NCBI RefSeq assembly: GCF_001277195.1
Contig: NZ_CP012268.1
Coordinates: 1,984,001 to 2,048,000 of the forward strand
Length of the DNA stretch: 64,000 nucleotides
Origin: Cronobacter muytjensii ATCC 51329
GTDB lineage: Bacteria; Pseudomonadota; Gammaproteobacteria; Enterobacterales; Enterobacteriaceae
Reading direction: 5' to 3'
Shown: piece after piece, positions 17,633 through 26,233 of the stretch
Numbering within the stretch: position 1 is the stretch's first letter
Layout: every line of letters starts with the position of its first letter
The notes under the pieces: model-generated
What the model saw: the letters and a program-made list of their open reading frames with translations, nothing else
The model's database searches: none
What the model was told of the DNA's origin: nothing
Program-made: the position numbers and the translations under genes

Positions 17633-17812
17633 ACTGCCTCATTTAATCGTTATCACATCAGCGGCTCATGCTATCACTGTTTTATCAGCTTTCCATATGA
17701 GTAAAGGTGGAATCATTTTCATATGAAAGCTAACGCGACAGCGCGTTGCAAGTTGACTATAGCGGAAACTGGCGCGCGGTGAAGCAGCAAGGGGGATGAG
17801 AACAGAATGATG

Positions 17813-17833
17813 ACCGGGCGGCGAACGCCCGGT
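17813..17833 (-). terminator. Hairpin after smrA, weak terminator
   Basis: ACCGGGCG (17813-17820) and CGCCCGGT (17826-17833) form an 8-bp stem with a 5-nt loop, 5 bp past the smrA stop on the minus strand. There is no clean U-run, so termination strength is uncertain. Confidence 0.4.
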
Positions 17834-17837
17834 GCGG

Positions 17838-18407
17838 TTAGCGGCTGCGCTTGGCGTGGCGTTCCCAGTTTTCCTGCTTCGCCTCGGCGGACTTTTTCAG
17901 CGCCACGTAACAGGCGCCGCTTCCCCCGTGATGGGCGAGCGCGGTGCAAAACGCCTGTACGTCGTCAAGCTCGGTGAGCCAGCGCGCCAGATAGCTGCGG
18001 ATGACATTCGCATGGGAGTTATCCTCACGCCCTTTGCCGTGAATGATAAGCAGATTACGCAGCCCGTCGCGCTTCGCCTGATGGATAAACGCGAACAGCA
18101 TCTGACGACACTGCTCCACCGGCTGACGCAACAGGTTCAGGCTCGCCTGCTGGGTATATTTGCCGAGCCGCAGTTTATCCAGCACGCCCTGCTGCAACCC
18201 CTCGCGGCGAAACTCCAGCGGCTCCTTAAGCGGGATAAGATCCAGAAAACCGGTCGTGAGCGGATTGTCGAGCTGCAGCGTGTCGATGCGCTGCGCCGGA
18301 CGGCGGTTCTGCGGCTTCAGCCACGGCGTGGCGTCAGCGTTTTTCAGGGGTTTGACATCTTCCATGGCGTCAAGAAAGAGTGATTTGTCGTCAGGGTTCA
18401 CGGTCAA
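17838..18407 (-). CDS. smrA: Smr-domain DNA endonuclease SmrA
   Basis: The 189-residue protein is the E. coli YdaL/SmrA type. Residues about 85-170 form the Smr domain, with LRNLLIIHGKGREDNSHA carrying the conserved HGKG loop. The N-terminus MTVNPDDKSLFLDAMEDVKP and the phrase TPWLKPQNRRPAQRID are characteristic. The E. coli homologue has nicking endonuclease activity; its physiological role is unsettled. Position next to mcaS and upstream of ogt-fnr resembles the E. coli neighbourhood. Confidence 0.9.
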   Translation of the reverse strand: MTVNPDDKSLFLDAMEDVKPLKNADATPWLKPQNRRPAQRIDTLQLDNPLTTGFLDLIPLKEPLEFRREGLQQGVLDKLRLGKYTQQASLNLLRQPVEQCRQMLFAFIHQAKRDGLRNLLIIHGKGREDNSHANVIRSYLARWLTELDDVQAFCTALAHHGGSGACYVALKKSAEAKQENWERHAKRSR

Positions 18408-18619
18408 TCCTCCGGGACGTCTTCAGGGCGCACACTATAGCCTCCCTTTCAGAATGGCTCAATGCGCAGCAAGAGGGGGAATATTTTCATCAGGCGCAGC
18501 GGCGCTGCCTGCGGGTTATCCTCGCGATGACGAGGGCGGCTAAATCATCAACAACGCGGTTATCGCCAGGATAGCGGGATCACATTATTTCGTTTCCGCT
18601 CAGGAGAGTGTTAAATATC

Positions 18620-18635
18620 TGTGAATAAAATCACC
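18620..18635 (+). promoter_or_regulatory. CRP-binding site upstream of mcaS
   Basis: TGTGA (18620-18624), N6 and TCACC (18631-18635) match the CRP consensus at nine of ten positions. The centre is at 18627.5, about 53-62 bp before the presumed mcaS start. CRP activation of mcaS is known in E. coli. Confidence 0.7.
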
Positions 18636-18680
18636 CCGCCGCTGTGACAATATGCTTTCCAGTTGCTATATATTCATTAT

Positions 18681-18778
18681 CCGCATGTTAAGGAATAATA
18701 ATAGCGGTAACAAAGCCTGGAAGCGCTGCTGTGTGTACTGTAGGGCCTGAATATGATGTCTTCAGGCTCTATTTTTTA
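18681..18778 (+). ncRNA. mcaS: Small regulatory RNA McaS
   Basis: The segment CTGCTGTGTGTACTGTAG starting at 18726, followed by a terminator hairpin and TCTATTTTTTA, matches the 3' half of E. coli McaS from memory. The terminator stem is GCCTGAA (18745-18751) with TTCAGGC (18761-18767). The gene borders smrA, as in E. coli. McaS is an Hfq-dependent RNA that represses csgD and activates flhD and pgaA, and it also titrates CsrA. The 5' half has diverged, but an AAGGAATAATA stretch lies inside a possible CCGCAT/AT-GCGG hairpin. The 5' end is estimated from a TATATT -10 at 18669-18674 and could lie up to 8 nt further on. Confidence 0.85.
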
Positions 18779-18779
18779 T

Positions 18780-18819
18780 TTTCCAGAAAAAATAACCCCC
18801 GCTGTGTTTTTTCTGGAAA
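18780..18819. repeat. Perfect 13-bp inverted repeat between mcaS and ogt
   Basis: TTTCCAGAAAAAA (18780-18792) and TTTTTTCTGGAAA (18807-18819) are perfectly complementary around a 14-nt loop. The A- and T-runs sit inside the stem. It could be a second terminator-like structure behind mcaS or a protein-binding site. Confidence 0.7.
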
Positions 18820-18999
18820 TGCCGCAGCATCAGGTTTGTGTTTATCCCGCACTGAGGCGCTCATAATGCGCCGGGCGCGCCTTTGATGGCCGCTTCAGGC
18901 AACGGAATACCCGCATTTCCCCTTCCCGTTCCTCCTGTGGCGGTATGGTGAGCGCCCCGCCGCCATGCTATTTTTGTCGCCTCAACAAGGAGAACGCCA

Positions 19000-19515
19000 A
19001 TGCTGACTTTACTGGAAGACAACATCGACACGCCGCTCGGCCCCTTGTGGGTGATTGCCGATGAAGAGATGCGCCTGCGCGCCGTCGAATGGGAAGAACA
19101 CAGCGACCGCATGGAGCAACTGCTGGCTATCCACTATCGTCAGGAAGGCTTTCGCCGCGTGAGCTGCGAAAACCCCGGCGGGCTGAGCGACCGCCTGCGC
19201 GCGTGGTTTGCAGGCGATCTTACCGCCATTGACGACCTGCCCACCGCCACTGCGGGCACGCCGTTTCAGCGAGAAGTCTGGCAGATGCTGCGCACCATTC
19301 CCTGCGGTCAGGTGATGCATTATGGCGAGATGGCGCAACGGCTGGGGCGTCCGGGCGCAGCTCGCGCCGTGGGGGCGGCAAACGGCGCCAACCCCATCAG
19401 CATCGTGGTGCCCTGCCACCGGGTTATCGGGCGCAACGGCACTTTAACCGGGTATGCGGGCGGCGTGGCGCGTAAAGAGTGGCTGTTGCGCCATGAAGGG
19501 TATTTGCTGATTTAA
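19000..19515 (+). CDS. ogt: O6-methylguanine-DNA methyltransferase Ogt
   Basis: The 171-residue suicide DNA-repair protein moves the alkyl group from O6-methylguanine or O4-methylthymine to its own cysteine. The active site is Cys139 in IVVPCHRVIGRNGTLTGYAG. The helix-turn-helix segment GEMAQRLGRPGAARAVGAAN contains the arginine finger. Length equals E. coli Ogt. It starts after a good ribosome site (AAGGAGAA) and lies upstream of fnr, as in E. coli. Confidence 0.95.
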   Translation: MLTLLEDNIDTPLGPLWVIADEEMRLRAVEWEEHSDRMEQLLAIHYRQEGFRRVSCENPGGLSDRLRAWFAGDLTAIDDLPTATAGTPFQREVWQMLRTIPCGQVMHYGEMAQRLGRPGAARAVGAANGANPISIVVPCHRVIGRNGTLTGYAGGVARKEWLLRHEGYLLI

Positions 19516-19658
19516 TTTTCCCTGTAAAATAATATTTTTTGGGAATTATTAAATCCGCCGTAATTCAGATGGATGGCACTAAACGTCAGATTTAAACAGG
19601 ATCTTTTAGATAATTGCGTCTTAGCCGGATTTACCTGTACGGTCAAAATATGTTAAAA

Positions 19659-19672
19659 TTGACCAATATCAA
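19659..19672. promoter_or_regulatory. FNR box in the fnr promoter
   Basis: TTGACCAATATCAA matches the FNR consensus TTGAT-N4-ATCAA at nine of ten fixed positions. It lies 20 bp before the fnr ATG. In E. coli an equivalent site mediates anaerobic autorepression. Confidence 0.85.
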
Positions 19673-19691
19673 TTAAGGCTTGAGCGAACTT

Positions 19692-20444
19692 ATGATCCCG
19701 GAAAAGCGAATTATACGACGCATTCAGTCTGGCGGTTGTGCCATCCATTGCCAGGATTGCAGTATCAGCCAGTTGTGTATCCCTTTTACCCTGAATGAGC
19801 ATGAGCTTGATCAGCTCGATAATATTATCGAGCGTAAAAAGCCCATCCAGAAAGGGCAAACGCTGTTTAAAGCGGGCGATGAATTAAAATCGCTGTACGC
19901 TATCCGTTCCGGCACAATTAAAAGCTACACCATTACCGAACAGGGCGACGAGCAGATCACCGGCTTTCACCTGGCAGGCGATCTGGTGGGTTTTGACGCT
20001 ATCGGCACCGCGCATCACCCAAGCTTCGCTCAGGCGCTGGAAACCTCAATGGTCTGTGAAATCCCGTTCGAGACGCTCGACGATCTCTCCGGGAAAATGC
20101 CGAGCCTGCGCCAGCAGATGATGCGCCTGATGAGCGGCGAGATCAAAGGCGACCAGGACATGATCCTCCTGCTCTCCAAAAAGAACGCGGAAGAGCGCCT
20201 GGCGGCTTTTATCTATAATCTGTCGCGCCGTTTCGCGGAACGCGGCTTCTCCCCGCGCGAATTTCGCCTGACCATGACGCGCGGCGATATCGGCAACTAC
20301 CTGGGCCTGACCGTCGAAACCATCAGCCGACTGCTGGGGCGTTTCCAGAAGAGCGGTATGCTGGCCGTGAAAGGCAAATATATCACCATCGAAAACCACG
20401 AAATCCTGGCGGAACTGGCCGGACAATCGCGTAACGTGGCATAA
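19692..20444 (+). CDS. fnr: Fumarate/nitrate reduction transcriptional regulator FNR
   Basis: FNR is the global switch for anaerobic gene expression. The ATG at 19692 gives 250 residues, starting MIPEKRIIRRIQSGG exactly as in E. coli. A TTG 12 bp upstream is also in frame but unlikely. Cys20, Cys23, Cys29 and a distant Cys (ETSMVCEI) bind the oxygen-labile [4Fe-4S] cluster. The CRP-like cupin follows, and the C-terminal HTH reads GNYLGLTVETISRLLGRFQK. Divergence from E. coli is confined to a few residues near the C-terminus. Confidence 0.97.
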   Translation: MIPEKRIIRRIQSGGCAIHCQDCSISQLCIPFTLNEHELDQLDNIIERKKPIQKGQTLFKAGDELKSLYAIRSGTIKSYTITEQGDEQITGFHLAGDLVGFDAIGTAHHPSFAQALETSMVCEIPFETLDDLSGKMPSLRQQMMRLMSGEIKGDQDMILLLSKKNAEERLAAFIYNLSRRFAERGFSPREFRLTMTRGDIGNYLGLTVETISRLLGRFQKSGMLAVKGKYITIENHEILAELAGQSRNVA

Positions 20445-20580
20445 GCTTTTCCCCTCCCGCCGGATCGTTAAATTTTCCTGATTTATTGATCCGGCTGGGA
20501 ATTCTCTCCTGTTTCATTCACATCTTATGGGTTACTCTTAAACGACAAACTGTGGGTATGCAGTTGTAAGGAGACCCTGT

Positions 20581-21537
20581 ATGGCAAGGTATCAAAACGT
20601 GCTGGTGGCCATCGACCCCAATCAGGATGACCAACCGGCTCTACGGCGTGCAGTTTATCTACACCAGCGAATTGGCGGGCGCATTAAAGCCTTTCTGCCG
20701 ATTTATGATTTCTCCTATGAAATGACTACGCTTCTGTCGCCTGACGAGCGCACCGCAATGCGCCAGGGCGTCATCAGCCAGCGCACCGCGTGGATCCGCG
20801 AGCAGGCGAAATATTACTTAGACGCAGGCGTTCCCATCGACATCAAAGTGGTCTGGCATAACCGCCCCTTTGAGGCCATCATCCAGGAAGTGCTGAGCGG
20901 CGGTCACGATCTGCTGCTGAAAATGGCGCACCAGCATGACCGGCTGGAATCGGTGATTTTCACCCCGACCGACTGGCACCTGCTGCGTAAATGCCCCTGT
21001 CCGGTCTGGATGGTGAAAGACCAGCCGTGGCCGGAAGGCGGCAAAGCGGTGGTCGCGGTGAATCTTGCGAGCGAAGAGCCTTACCATACCGGCCTTAATG
21101 AAAAACTGGTGCGCGAAACGCTGCATCTGGCCGAACAGGTAAACCATACCGAAGTGCATCTGGTAGGCGCTTACCCGGCGACGCCGATTAATATCGCCAT
21201 CGAACTCCCCGATTTCGACCCGAGCGTCTATAACGACGCGATCCGCGGTCAGCATCTGCTGGCGATGAAAGCCTTACGCCAGAAATTCGGTATCGGCGAG
21301 CGCCTGACCCATGTTGAAAAAGGACTGCCTGAAGAGGTTATCCCGGATCTCGCGGAACATTTACAGGCCGGGATTGTGGTGCTTGGCACCATCGGGCGCA
21401 CGGGCATTTCGGCGGCGTTCCTCGGCAACACCGCCGAGCAGGTGATTGACCATCTGCGTTGCGACCTGCTGGTCATCAAGCCGGACGATTTCCAGAGTAC
21501 GGTGGAGCTGGATGACGAAGAGGACGATGACGACTGA
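20581..21537 (+). CDS. uspE: Universal stress protein UspE (tandem Usp domains)
   Basis: The 318-residue cytoplasmic protein has two Usp domains (about 1-150 and 160-305). It starts MARYQNVLVAIDPNQDDQPA. The second domain ends with LGTIGRTGISAAFLGNTAEQ, a Usp nucleotide-loop-like motif. The C-terminal tail is highly acidic (DDEEDDDD). UspE supports stress resistance, motility and aggregation in E. coli. It has its own leader after fnr and is followed by a strong terminator. Confidence 0.95.
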   Translation: MARYQNVLVAIDPNQDDQPALRRAVYLHQRIGGRIKAFLPIYDFSYEMTTLLSPDERTAMRQGVISQRTAWIREQAKYYLDAGVPIDIKVVWHNRPFEAIIQEVLSGGHDLLLKMAHQHDRLESVIFTPTDWHLLRKCPCPVWMVKDQPWPEGGKAVVAVNLASEEPYHTGLNEKLVRETLHLAEQVNHTEVHLVGAYPATPINIAIELPDFDPSVYNDAIRGQHLLAMKALRQKFGIGERLTHVEKGLPEEVIPDLAEHLQAGIVVLGTIGRTGISAAFLGNTAEQVIDHLRCDLLVIKPDDFQSTVELDDEEDDDD

Positions 21538-21548
21538 CGTCACTGCCA

Positions 21549-21578
21549 CAAAAAACCCGCCGGTCGGCGGGTTTTTTA
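21549..21578 (+). terminator. Terminator of uspE
   Basis: AACCCGCC-ggtc-GGCGGGTT is flanked by A6 and T6, a strong and possibly bidirectional hairpin directly after the uspE stop. Confidence 0.9.
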
Positions 21579-21603
21579 TGGCCTGAACGCAGGCCCGATG
21601 CTT

Positions 21604-21635
21604 AAAAAAACCGCCAGCGGGCTGGCGGCTTTTCA
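21604..21635 (-). terminator. Terminator of pntAB
   Basis: On the minus strand CCGCCAG-cccg-CTGGCGG (21611-21628) is followed by a seven-U run (21604-21610). It lies 19 bp past the pntB stop. Confidence 0.88.
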
Positions 21636-21646
21636 CTTTTTGACGC

Positions 21647-23035
21647 TTACAGCGCTTTCAGGATCGCATCGACGCTCGCTTTGGCATCGCCGAACAGCAT
21701 CTGCGTATTTTCTTTAAAGAACAGCGGATTCTGAACGCCTGCGTAGCCGGTATTCATTGAGCGCTTAAAGACGATGACGTTCTGCGCTTTCCAGACTTCC
21801 AGCACCGGCATTCCGGCAATGGGGCTCTTAGGATCGTCCTGCGCGGCCGGGTTAACGGTATCGTTCGCGCCGATAACCAGCACCGTGTCGGTGTCAGCGA
21901 AATCGTCATTGATCTCATCCATCTCCAGCACGATATCGTAAGGCACTTTCGCCTCCGCCAGCAGCACGTTCATATGGCCCGGCAGACGGCCCGCGACCGG
22001 GTGAATGCCAAAGCGCACCTTGATGCCCCGCGCGCGCAGCTTCTCGGTGATTTCCGCGACCGGATATTGCGCCTGCGCCACCGCCATGCCGTAGCCCGGC
22101 GTGATGATGACGGACGTGGAGTTTTTCAGCATTTCGGCCGTCTCTTCGGCGGTAATTTCCCGGTGCTCGCCCGCTTCTTCGCTCTCGCCGGTAGAGGAGC
22201 CATCCGTGCCGAAGCCGCCGGCAATCACGCTAAAGAACGAGCGGTTCATCGCCTTACACATAATGTAAGAGAGGATTGCGCCCGACGACCCCACCAGCGC
22301 GCCGGTGACGATCAGCAGATCGTTGCTCAACATAAAGCCTGCGGCCGCCGCAGCCCAACCGGAGTAGGAGTTCAGCATGGAGACCACAACCGGCATATCC
22401 GCGCCGCCGATGGACGCCACCAGATGCCAGCCGAACGCGAGCGCGATAATCGTCATCACGAACAGCGCGAAGCCCTGCATGCCGGTGCTTTCGGTCTGCA
22501 CGAAAATCAGCAGCAGAATGAAAGAGACCACCAGCGCCGCCAGGTTCAGCTTATGGCGGTTCGGCAACATCAGCGGTTTTGAGGAGATCTTGCCGCGCAG
22601 TTTGCCAAAGGCCACCACCGAACCGGTAAAGGTTACCGCGCCGATGAAAATGCCGAGGAACACTTCGGTCAGGTGAATATTCACCAGAACCGGCGCGAGG
22701 CCCGGCTCATGGTGCAGATAGCTGTTAAACCCTACCAGCACCGCCGCGAGGCCCACGAAGCTGTGCAGAATAGCCACCAGCTCCGGCATTTCGGTCATTT
22801 CGACGCGTCTGGCAAGACGAATGCCGATAGCGCCGCCGATAGCCATCGCGATGATTATCCAGCCCACATTGCTGGCATACGGCCCGAAAATAGTGGCGAT
22901 CAGCGCAATCGCCATCCCTGCGATGCCGAACAGGTTGCCCTGTCGTGAGGTTTCGTGTTTAGAAAGCCCCGCCAGGCTGAAAATAAAGAGAATTGCGGCG
23001 ACGATGTACGCAGCCGTAACTAATCCTCCAGACAT
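21647..23035 (-). CDS. pntB: NAD(P) transhydrogenase subunit beta
   Basis: The 462-residue inner-membrane protein has about nine helices in its N-terminal ~290 residues, followed by the NADP(H)-binding domain III. Landmarks are GGADMPVVVSMLNSYSGWAA in the membrane part and VIITPGYGMAVAQAQYPVAE and VIGANDTVNPAAQDDPKSPI in domain III. With PntA it couples proton entry to hydride transfer from NADH to NADP+. It follows pntA by 10 bp. Confidence 0.97.
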   Translation of the reverse strand: MSGGLVTAAYIVAAILFIFSLAGLSKHETSRQGNLFGIAGMAIALIATIFGPYASNVGWIIIAMAIGGAIGIRLARRVEMTEMPELVAILHSFVGLAAVLVGFNSYLHHEPGLAPVLVNIHLTEVFLGIFIGAVTFTGSVVAFGKLRGKISSKPLMLPNRHKLNLAALVVSFILLLIFVQTESTGMQGFALFVMTIIALAFGWHLVASIGGADMPVVVSMLNSYSGWAAAAAGFMLSNDLLIVTGALVGSSGAILSYIMCKAMNRSFFSVIAGGFGTDGSSTGESEEAGEHREITAEETAEMLKNSTSVIITPGYGMAVAQAQYPVAEITEKLRARGIKVRFGIHPVAGRLPGHMNVLLAEAKVPYDIVLEMDEINDDFADTDTVLVIGANDTVNPAAQDDPKSPIAGMPVLEVWKAQNVIVFKRSMNTGYAGVQNPLFFKENTQMLFGDAKASVDAILKAL

Positions 23036-23045
23036 GAGTGACCCC

Positions 23046-24578
23046 TTAGTTCTTCCGGAACATTTTCAGCATGCGCTGAGTGACGGTGAAACCACCAAAA
23101 ATATTGATGCTGGCAATAAGAATCGCGATAAAGCTGAAGAAGCTTATCCAGCCGCCATCGCCAATCTGCAGCAGCGCGCCGACCACGATAATCCCTGAAA
23201 TCGCGTTCGTTACCGACATCAGCGGCGTATGCAGCGCATGAGAGACGTTCCAGACCACGTAATAACCGACCACGCAGGAGAGCGCGAAGACGGTAAAGTG
23301 GCCGAGGAACTCTTTCGGCGCGACGTTCGCCAGCCAGCCGAACAGGATAATGGCGAGCGCGATGAGCGCATATTTACGCCACGGCGACGCGGGCGCGGGC
23401 GGCTCTGCCGGCGCGGCTTTCGGTTTCGCGGCGGCGGCCTGCGGCTGCGCGGAAACCTGAATCGGCGGCGCAGGCCAGGTGACTTCGCCCTCACGGATAA
23501 CCGTCACGCCGCGCACCACGACGTCATCGAAATCGACCACGACCGCGCCGTCTTTCTCTTTGCACAGCAGTTTCAGCAGGTTGACCAGGTTGGTACCGTA
23601 AAGCTGAGAGGACTGGGTCGGCAGGCGGCCCGGCAGATCGGTATAGCCAATCACTTTAACGCCGTTGGCGGTGACGAAAATTTCATTCGGCACGGTATAT
23701 TCGCAGTTGCCGCCGTTTTGCGCCGCCAGATCGACAATGACGCTGCCCGGCTGCATCGAATCAACCATCTCGCGGGTGATGAGCTTCGGCGCGGGTTTGC
23801 CCGGGATAAGTGCAGTGGTGACGATAATATCCACCTCTTTCGCCTGGGCGGCGAACAGCGCCATCTCGGCCTTGATGAAGGCTTCGGACATCACTTTGGC
23901 GTAGCCATCGCCGCTGCCCGCTTCTTCTTTAAAATCGAGTTCCAGGAATTCGGCGCCCATGCTTTGCACCTGCTCCTTCACTTCCGGGCGGGTGTCGAAC
24001 GCGCGCACAATCGCGCCGAGGCTGTTGGCGGCGCCAATCGCGGCAAGGCCCGCGACGCCTGCGCCAATCACCATCACTTTGGCCGGCGGCACTTTACCGG
24101 CGGCGGTTATCTGGCCGGTGAAGAAGCGTCCAAACTCATGCGCGGCTTCCACAATAGCGCGGTACCCCGCGATATTGGCCATCGAACTCAGCGCGTCCAG
24201 CGACTGCGCGCGGGAGATGCGCGGCACGGAATCCATCGCCATCACGGTGACGTTTTTCGCGGCCAGTTGCTCCAGCAGTTGCGGATTCTGGGCAGGCCAG
24301 ATAAAGCTAATCAGCGTCGTGCCGGGGCGCAGCAGCGCAATTTCATCCTCCTGCGGCGCGTTGACCTTGAGAATGACGTCCGATTCCCAGACCCCGGCGG
24401 TTTCCACCACGCTTGCGCCTGCGGCGATATACGCGTCGTCATCGAAACTCGCAAGCTTACCGGCATCGCGTTCCACCGCGACGCTGAACCCCAGCTTCAG
24501 CAGCTGCTCCACCGTTTTTGGGGTCGCCGCGACGCGGGTTTCCAGCGCCACCCGCTCTTTTGGTACACCAATTCGCAT
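23046..24578 (-). CDS. pntA: NAD(P) transhydrogenase subunit alpha
   Basis: The ATG at 24578 gives 510 residues, the E. coli length, with AAGGGAA as ribosome site; a longer in-frame start 13 codons upstream is not needed. Residues 1 to about 380 form the soluble NAD(H)-binding domain I (VMVIGAGVAGLAAIGAANSL). An Ala/Pro-rich linker follows (QPQAAAAKPKAAPAEPPAPA), longer in proline than in E. coli. The last ~110 residues hold about four helices, ending TVTQRMLKMFRKN. It is the first gene of pntAB and diverges from ydgH. Confidence 0.97.
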   Translation of the reverse strand: MRIGVPKERVALETRVAATPKTVEQLLKLGFSVAVERDAGKLASFDDDAYIAAGASVVETAGVWESDVILKVNAPQEDEIALLRPGTTLISFIWPAQNPQLLEQLAAKNVTVMAMDSVPRISRAQSLDALSSMANIAGYRAIVEAAHEFGRFFTGQITAAGKVPPAKVMVIGAGVAGLAAIGAANSLGAIVRAFDTRPEVKEQVQSMGAEFLELDFKEEAGSGDGYAKVMSEAFIKAEMALFAAQAKEVDIIVTTALIPGKPAPKLITREMVDSMQPGSVIVDLAAQNGGNCEYTVPNEIFVTANGVKVIGYTDLPGRLPTQSSQLYGTNLVNLLKLLCKEKDGAVVVDFDDVVVRGVTVIREGEVTWPAPPIQVSAQPQAAAAKPKAAPAEPPAPASPWRKYALIALAIILFGWLANVAPKEFLGHFTVFALSCVVGYYVVWNVSHALHTPLMSVTNAISGIIVVGALLQIGDGGWISFFSFIAILIASINIFGGFTVTQRMLKMFRKN

Positions 24579-25103
24579 AGTATTCCCTTCCATCGATTTT
24601 TTAAGATGGTCTGTCACTCGCTAGCAGACGAAAACGCCCGGCGAAAAGCGTGGCGCCGTGGTATTCGCCATCCATATCGTTGTCACAAACTTTCTATAAC
24701 CTACTGAAATAAACGCCTTCGATCTACCATCGGGCACAACTATTTAACGGATAATGAGTGAAAGTGTAGCGGCTGAGCCGTCTGACAGGGATTTTTGCTT
24801 AAAACTGGCGCTCAGCCGCTACGATTGTGCGCTTTGCGGCCGGTAAAAAACGATTCTGCACGGCTGTAGCGGCTTGGTTTAACAATGATTTAACTTAAAA
24901 AGTCATAAGCTTTATCAATTTTAGTGGTCAGTGGCCGATTTTCGCCATTCATAACCTGAAGTTATTTATCAACCGCAAGCGGCAGCATCAGGTGTGAAAA
25001 ATGGCGCAGACATCCGGCACCTTTCAATGCAATAATCAACGACTAACCATTTACACACAGGCTGTATCAGTACCTGTTTTGCGCAAGGCGAAGGACAATT
25101 TTT
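24579..25103. other. Intergenic region between pntA and ydgH with inverted repeat
   Basis: The 525 bp hold no credible gene; they must contain the divergent pntA and ydgH promoters. GTAGCGGCTGAGC (24766-24778) is repeated inverted and perfectly at 24810-24822. GTAGCGGCT recurs in direct orientation at 24866-24874, exactly 100 bp after the first copy. The ydgH-side half is AT-rich. I could not assign -10 and -35 elements with confidence. Confidence 0.6.
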
Positions 25104-26048
25104 ATGAAGCTCAAGAACACCCTTCTGGCGACTGCCCTGTTTTCCGCGGCATCGCTGTCAGCTCAGGCGGCGACAGAATTAACGCCGGAACAAGCCTCGG
25201 CGCTGAAGCCGTATGACCGCATCGTCATCACGGGCCGTTTCAACGCTATTAATGAAGCGGCTACTGCCGTTTCTCGTCGCGCAGACGCTATGGGCGCGGC
25301 CTCTTTTTATATTCTCGACACCAGCGACACCGGCAACAGCGGCAACTGGCGCGTAGTGGCTGATGTATACCGCGAAAACGCGCCGAAAGCCGAGGCCCCG
25401 AAAAACCGCGTTATCAACGGTGTGGTTGAGCTGCCGAAAGATCAGGCCATCGCCCTTGAGCCGTACGATACCGTCACCGTACAGGGCTTTTATCGCAGCC
25501 AGCCTGAAGTGAACGACGCCATCACCAAAGCGGCGAAAGCCAAAGGCGCCGCGTCTTTCTGGATTGTGCGTCAGGTCGACACCAACCAGGGCGGCAACCA
25601 GCGCATCACGGCCTTCATCTATAAAGCTGACGCGAAAAAACGTGTCCTGCAGAGCCCGGACGCCATTCCGGCAGACTCTGACGCAGGCCGCGCGGCGCTC
25701 GCCAAAGGCGGCGAAGAAGCCAAAAAAGTTGAAATCCCGGGTATCGCCACGACCGCAACGCCGAGCAGCGACGTAGGCCGCTTCTTTGAAACGCAGTCGT
25801 CGAAAGGCGGTCGTTACACTGTCACTCTGCCGGACGGCACAAAAGTCGAAGAGGTGAACAAAGTCACCGCCGCCCAGATGGTGCCCTTCGACAGCGTCAA
25901 GTTTACCGGGCATTACAGCAGTATGACCGATATCTCCTATAACGTGGCGAAACGTGCCGCGAAGAAAGGCGCGAAGTACTACCACATCACCCGTCAGTGG
26001 GAAGAGCGCGGCGGCAACATGACCATCAGCGCCGACCTCTACAAGTAA
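25104..26048 (+). CDS. ydgH: YdgH, periplasmic protein with three DUF1471 (YhcN/BhsA-type) domains
   Basis: The 314-residue protein has a signal peptide (MKLKNTLLATALFSAASLSAQA). Three copies of the DUF1471 module are recognisable by their starts: ALKPYDRIVITGRF, ALEPYDTVTVQGFY and QMVPFDSVKFTGHY. Each continues with AxxxGAxxFxI. Related single-domain proteins (BhsA, McbA) act in stress and biofilm responses; the role of YdgH is less defined. It is a monocistronic unit closed by a terminator. Confidence 0.93.
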   Translation: MKLKNTLLATALFSAASLSAQAATELTPEQASALKPYDRIVITGRFNAINEAATAVSRRADAMGAASFYILDTSDTGNSGNWRVVADVYRENAPKAEAPKNRVINGVVELPKDQAIALEPYDTVTVQGFYRSQPEVNDAITKAAKAKGAASFWIVRQVDTNQGGNQRITAFIYKADAKKRVLQSPDAIPADSDAGRAALAKGGEEAKKVEIPGIATTATPSSDVGRFFETQSSKGGRYTVTLPDGTKVEEVNKVTAAQMVPFDSVKFTGHYSSMTDISYNVAKRAAKKGAKYYHITRQWEERGGNMTISADLYK

Positions 26049-26061
26049 GCCCTCCTCTTTA

Positions 26062-26090
26062 AAAAAAAGCGGCCCTGGCCGCTTTTTTTG
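26062..26090 (+). terminator. Terminator of ydgH
   Basis: AAAGCGGCC-ctg-GGCCGCTTTTTTTG follows the ydgH stop by about 17 bp; A- and T-runs on both sides. Confidence 0.9.
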
Positions 26091-26233
26091 TTTTTCCGCT
26101 ACATTTTGTGTATGTCGCATTGCAAGCGAGCTTCGCACTCCGTAAAATCCCGCGCCTTAGTGCGATCCACCATTTTTATGCGCTCTGGCACAATAATTAT
26201 TCTGGATCTTTCCTTTTGCTAAACAGGTTGTCT

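Noticed and set aside
20459..20495. Inverted repeat GCCGGATC/GATCCGGC after fnr as a terminator
   Set aside because: The 21-nt AT-rich loop and missing T-run make termination doubtful; too weak to annotate.
23229..24707. 492-codon open frame on the plus strand
   Set aside because: Antisense shadow of pntA. GC-rich codon bias keeps the opposite frame open; the translation is His/Arg-rich and resembles no family.
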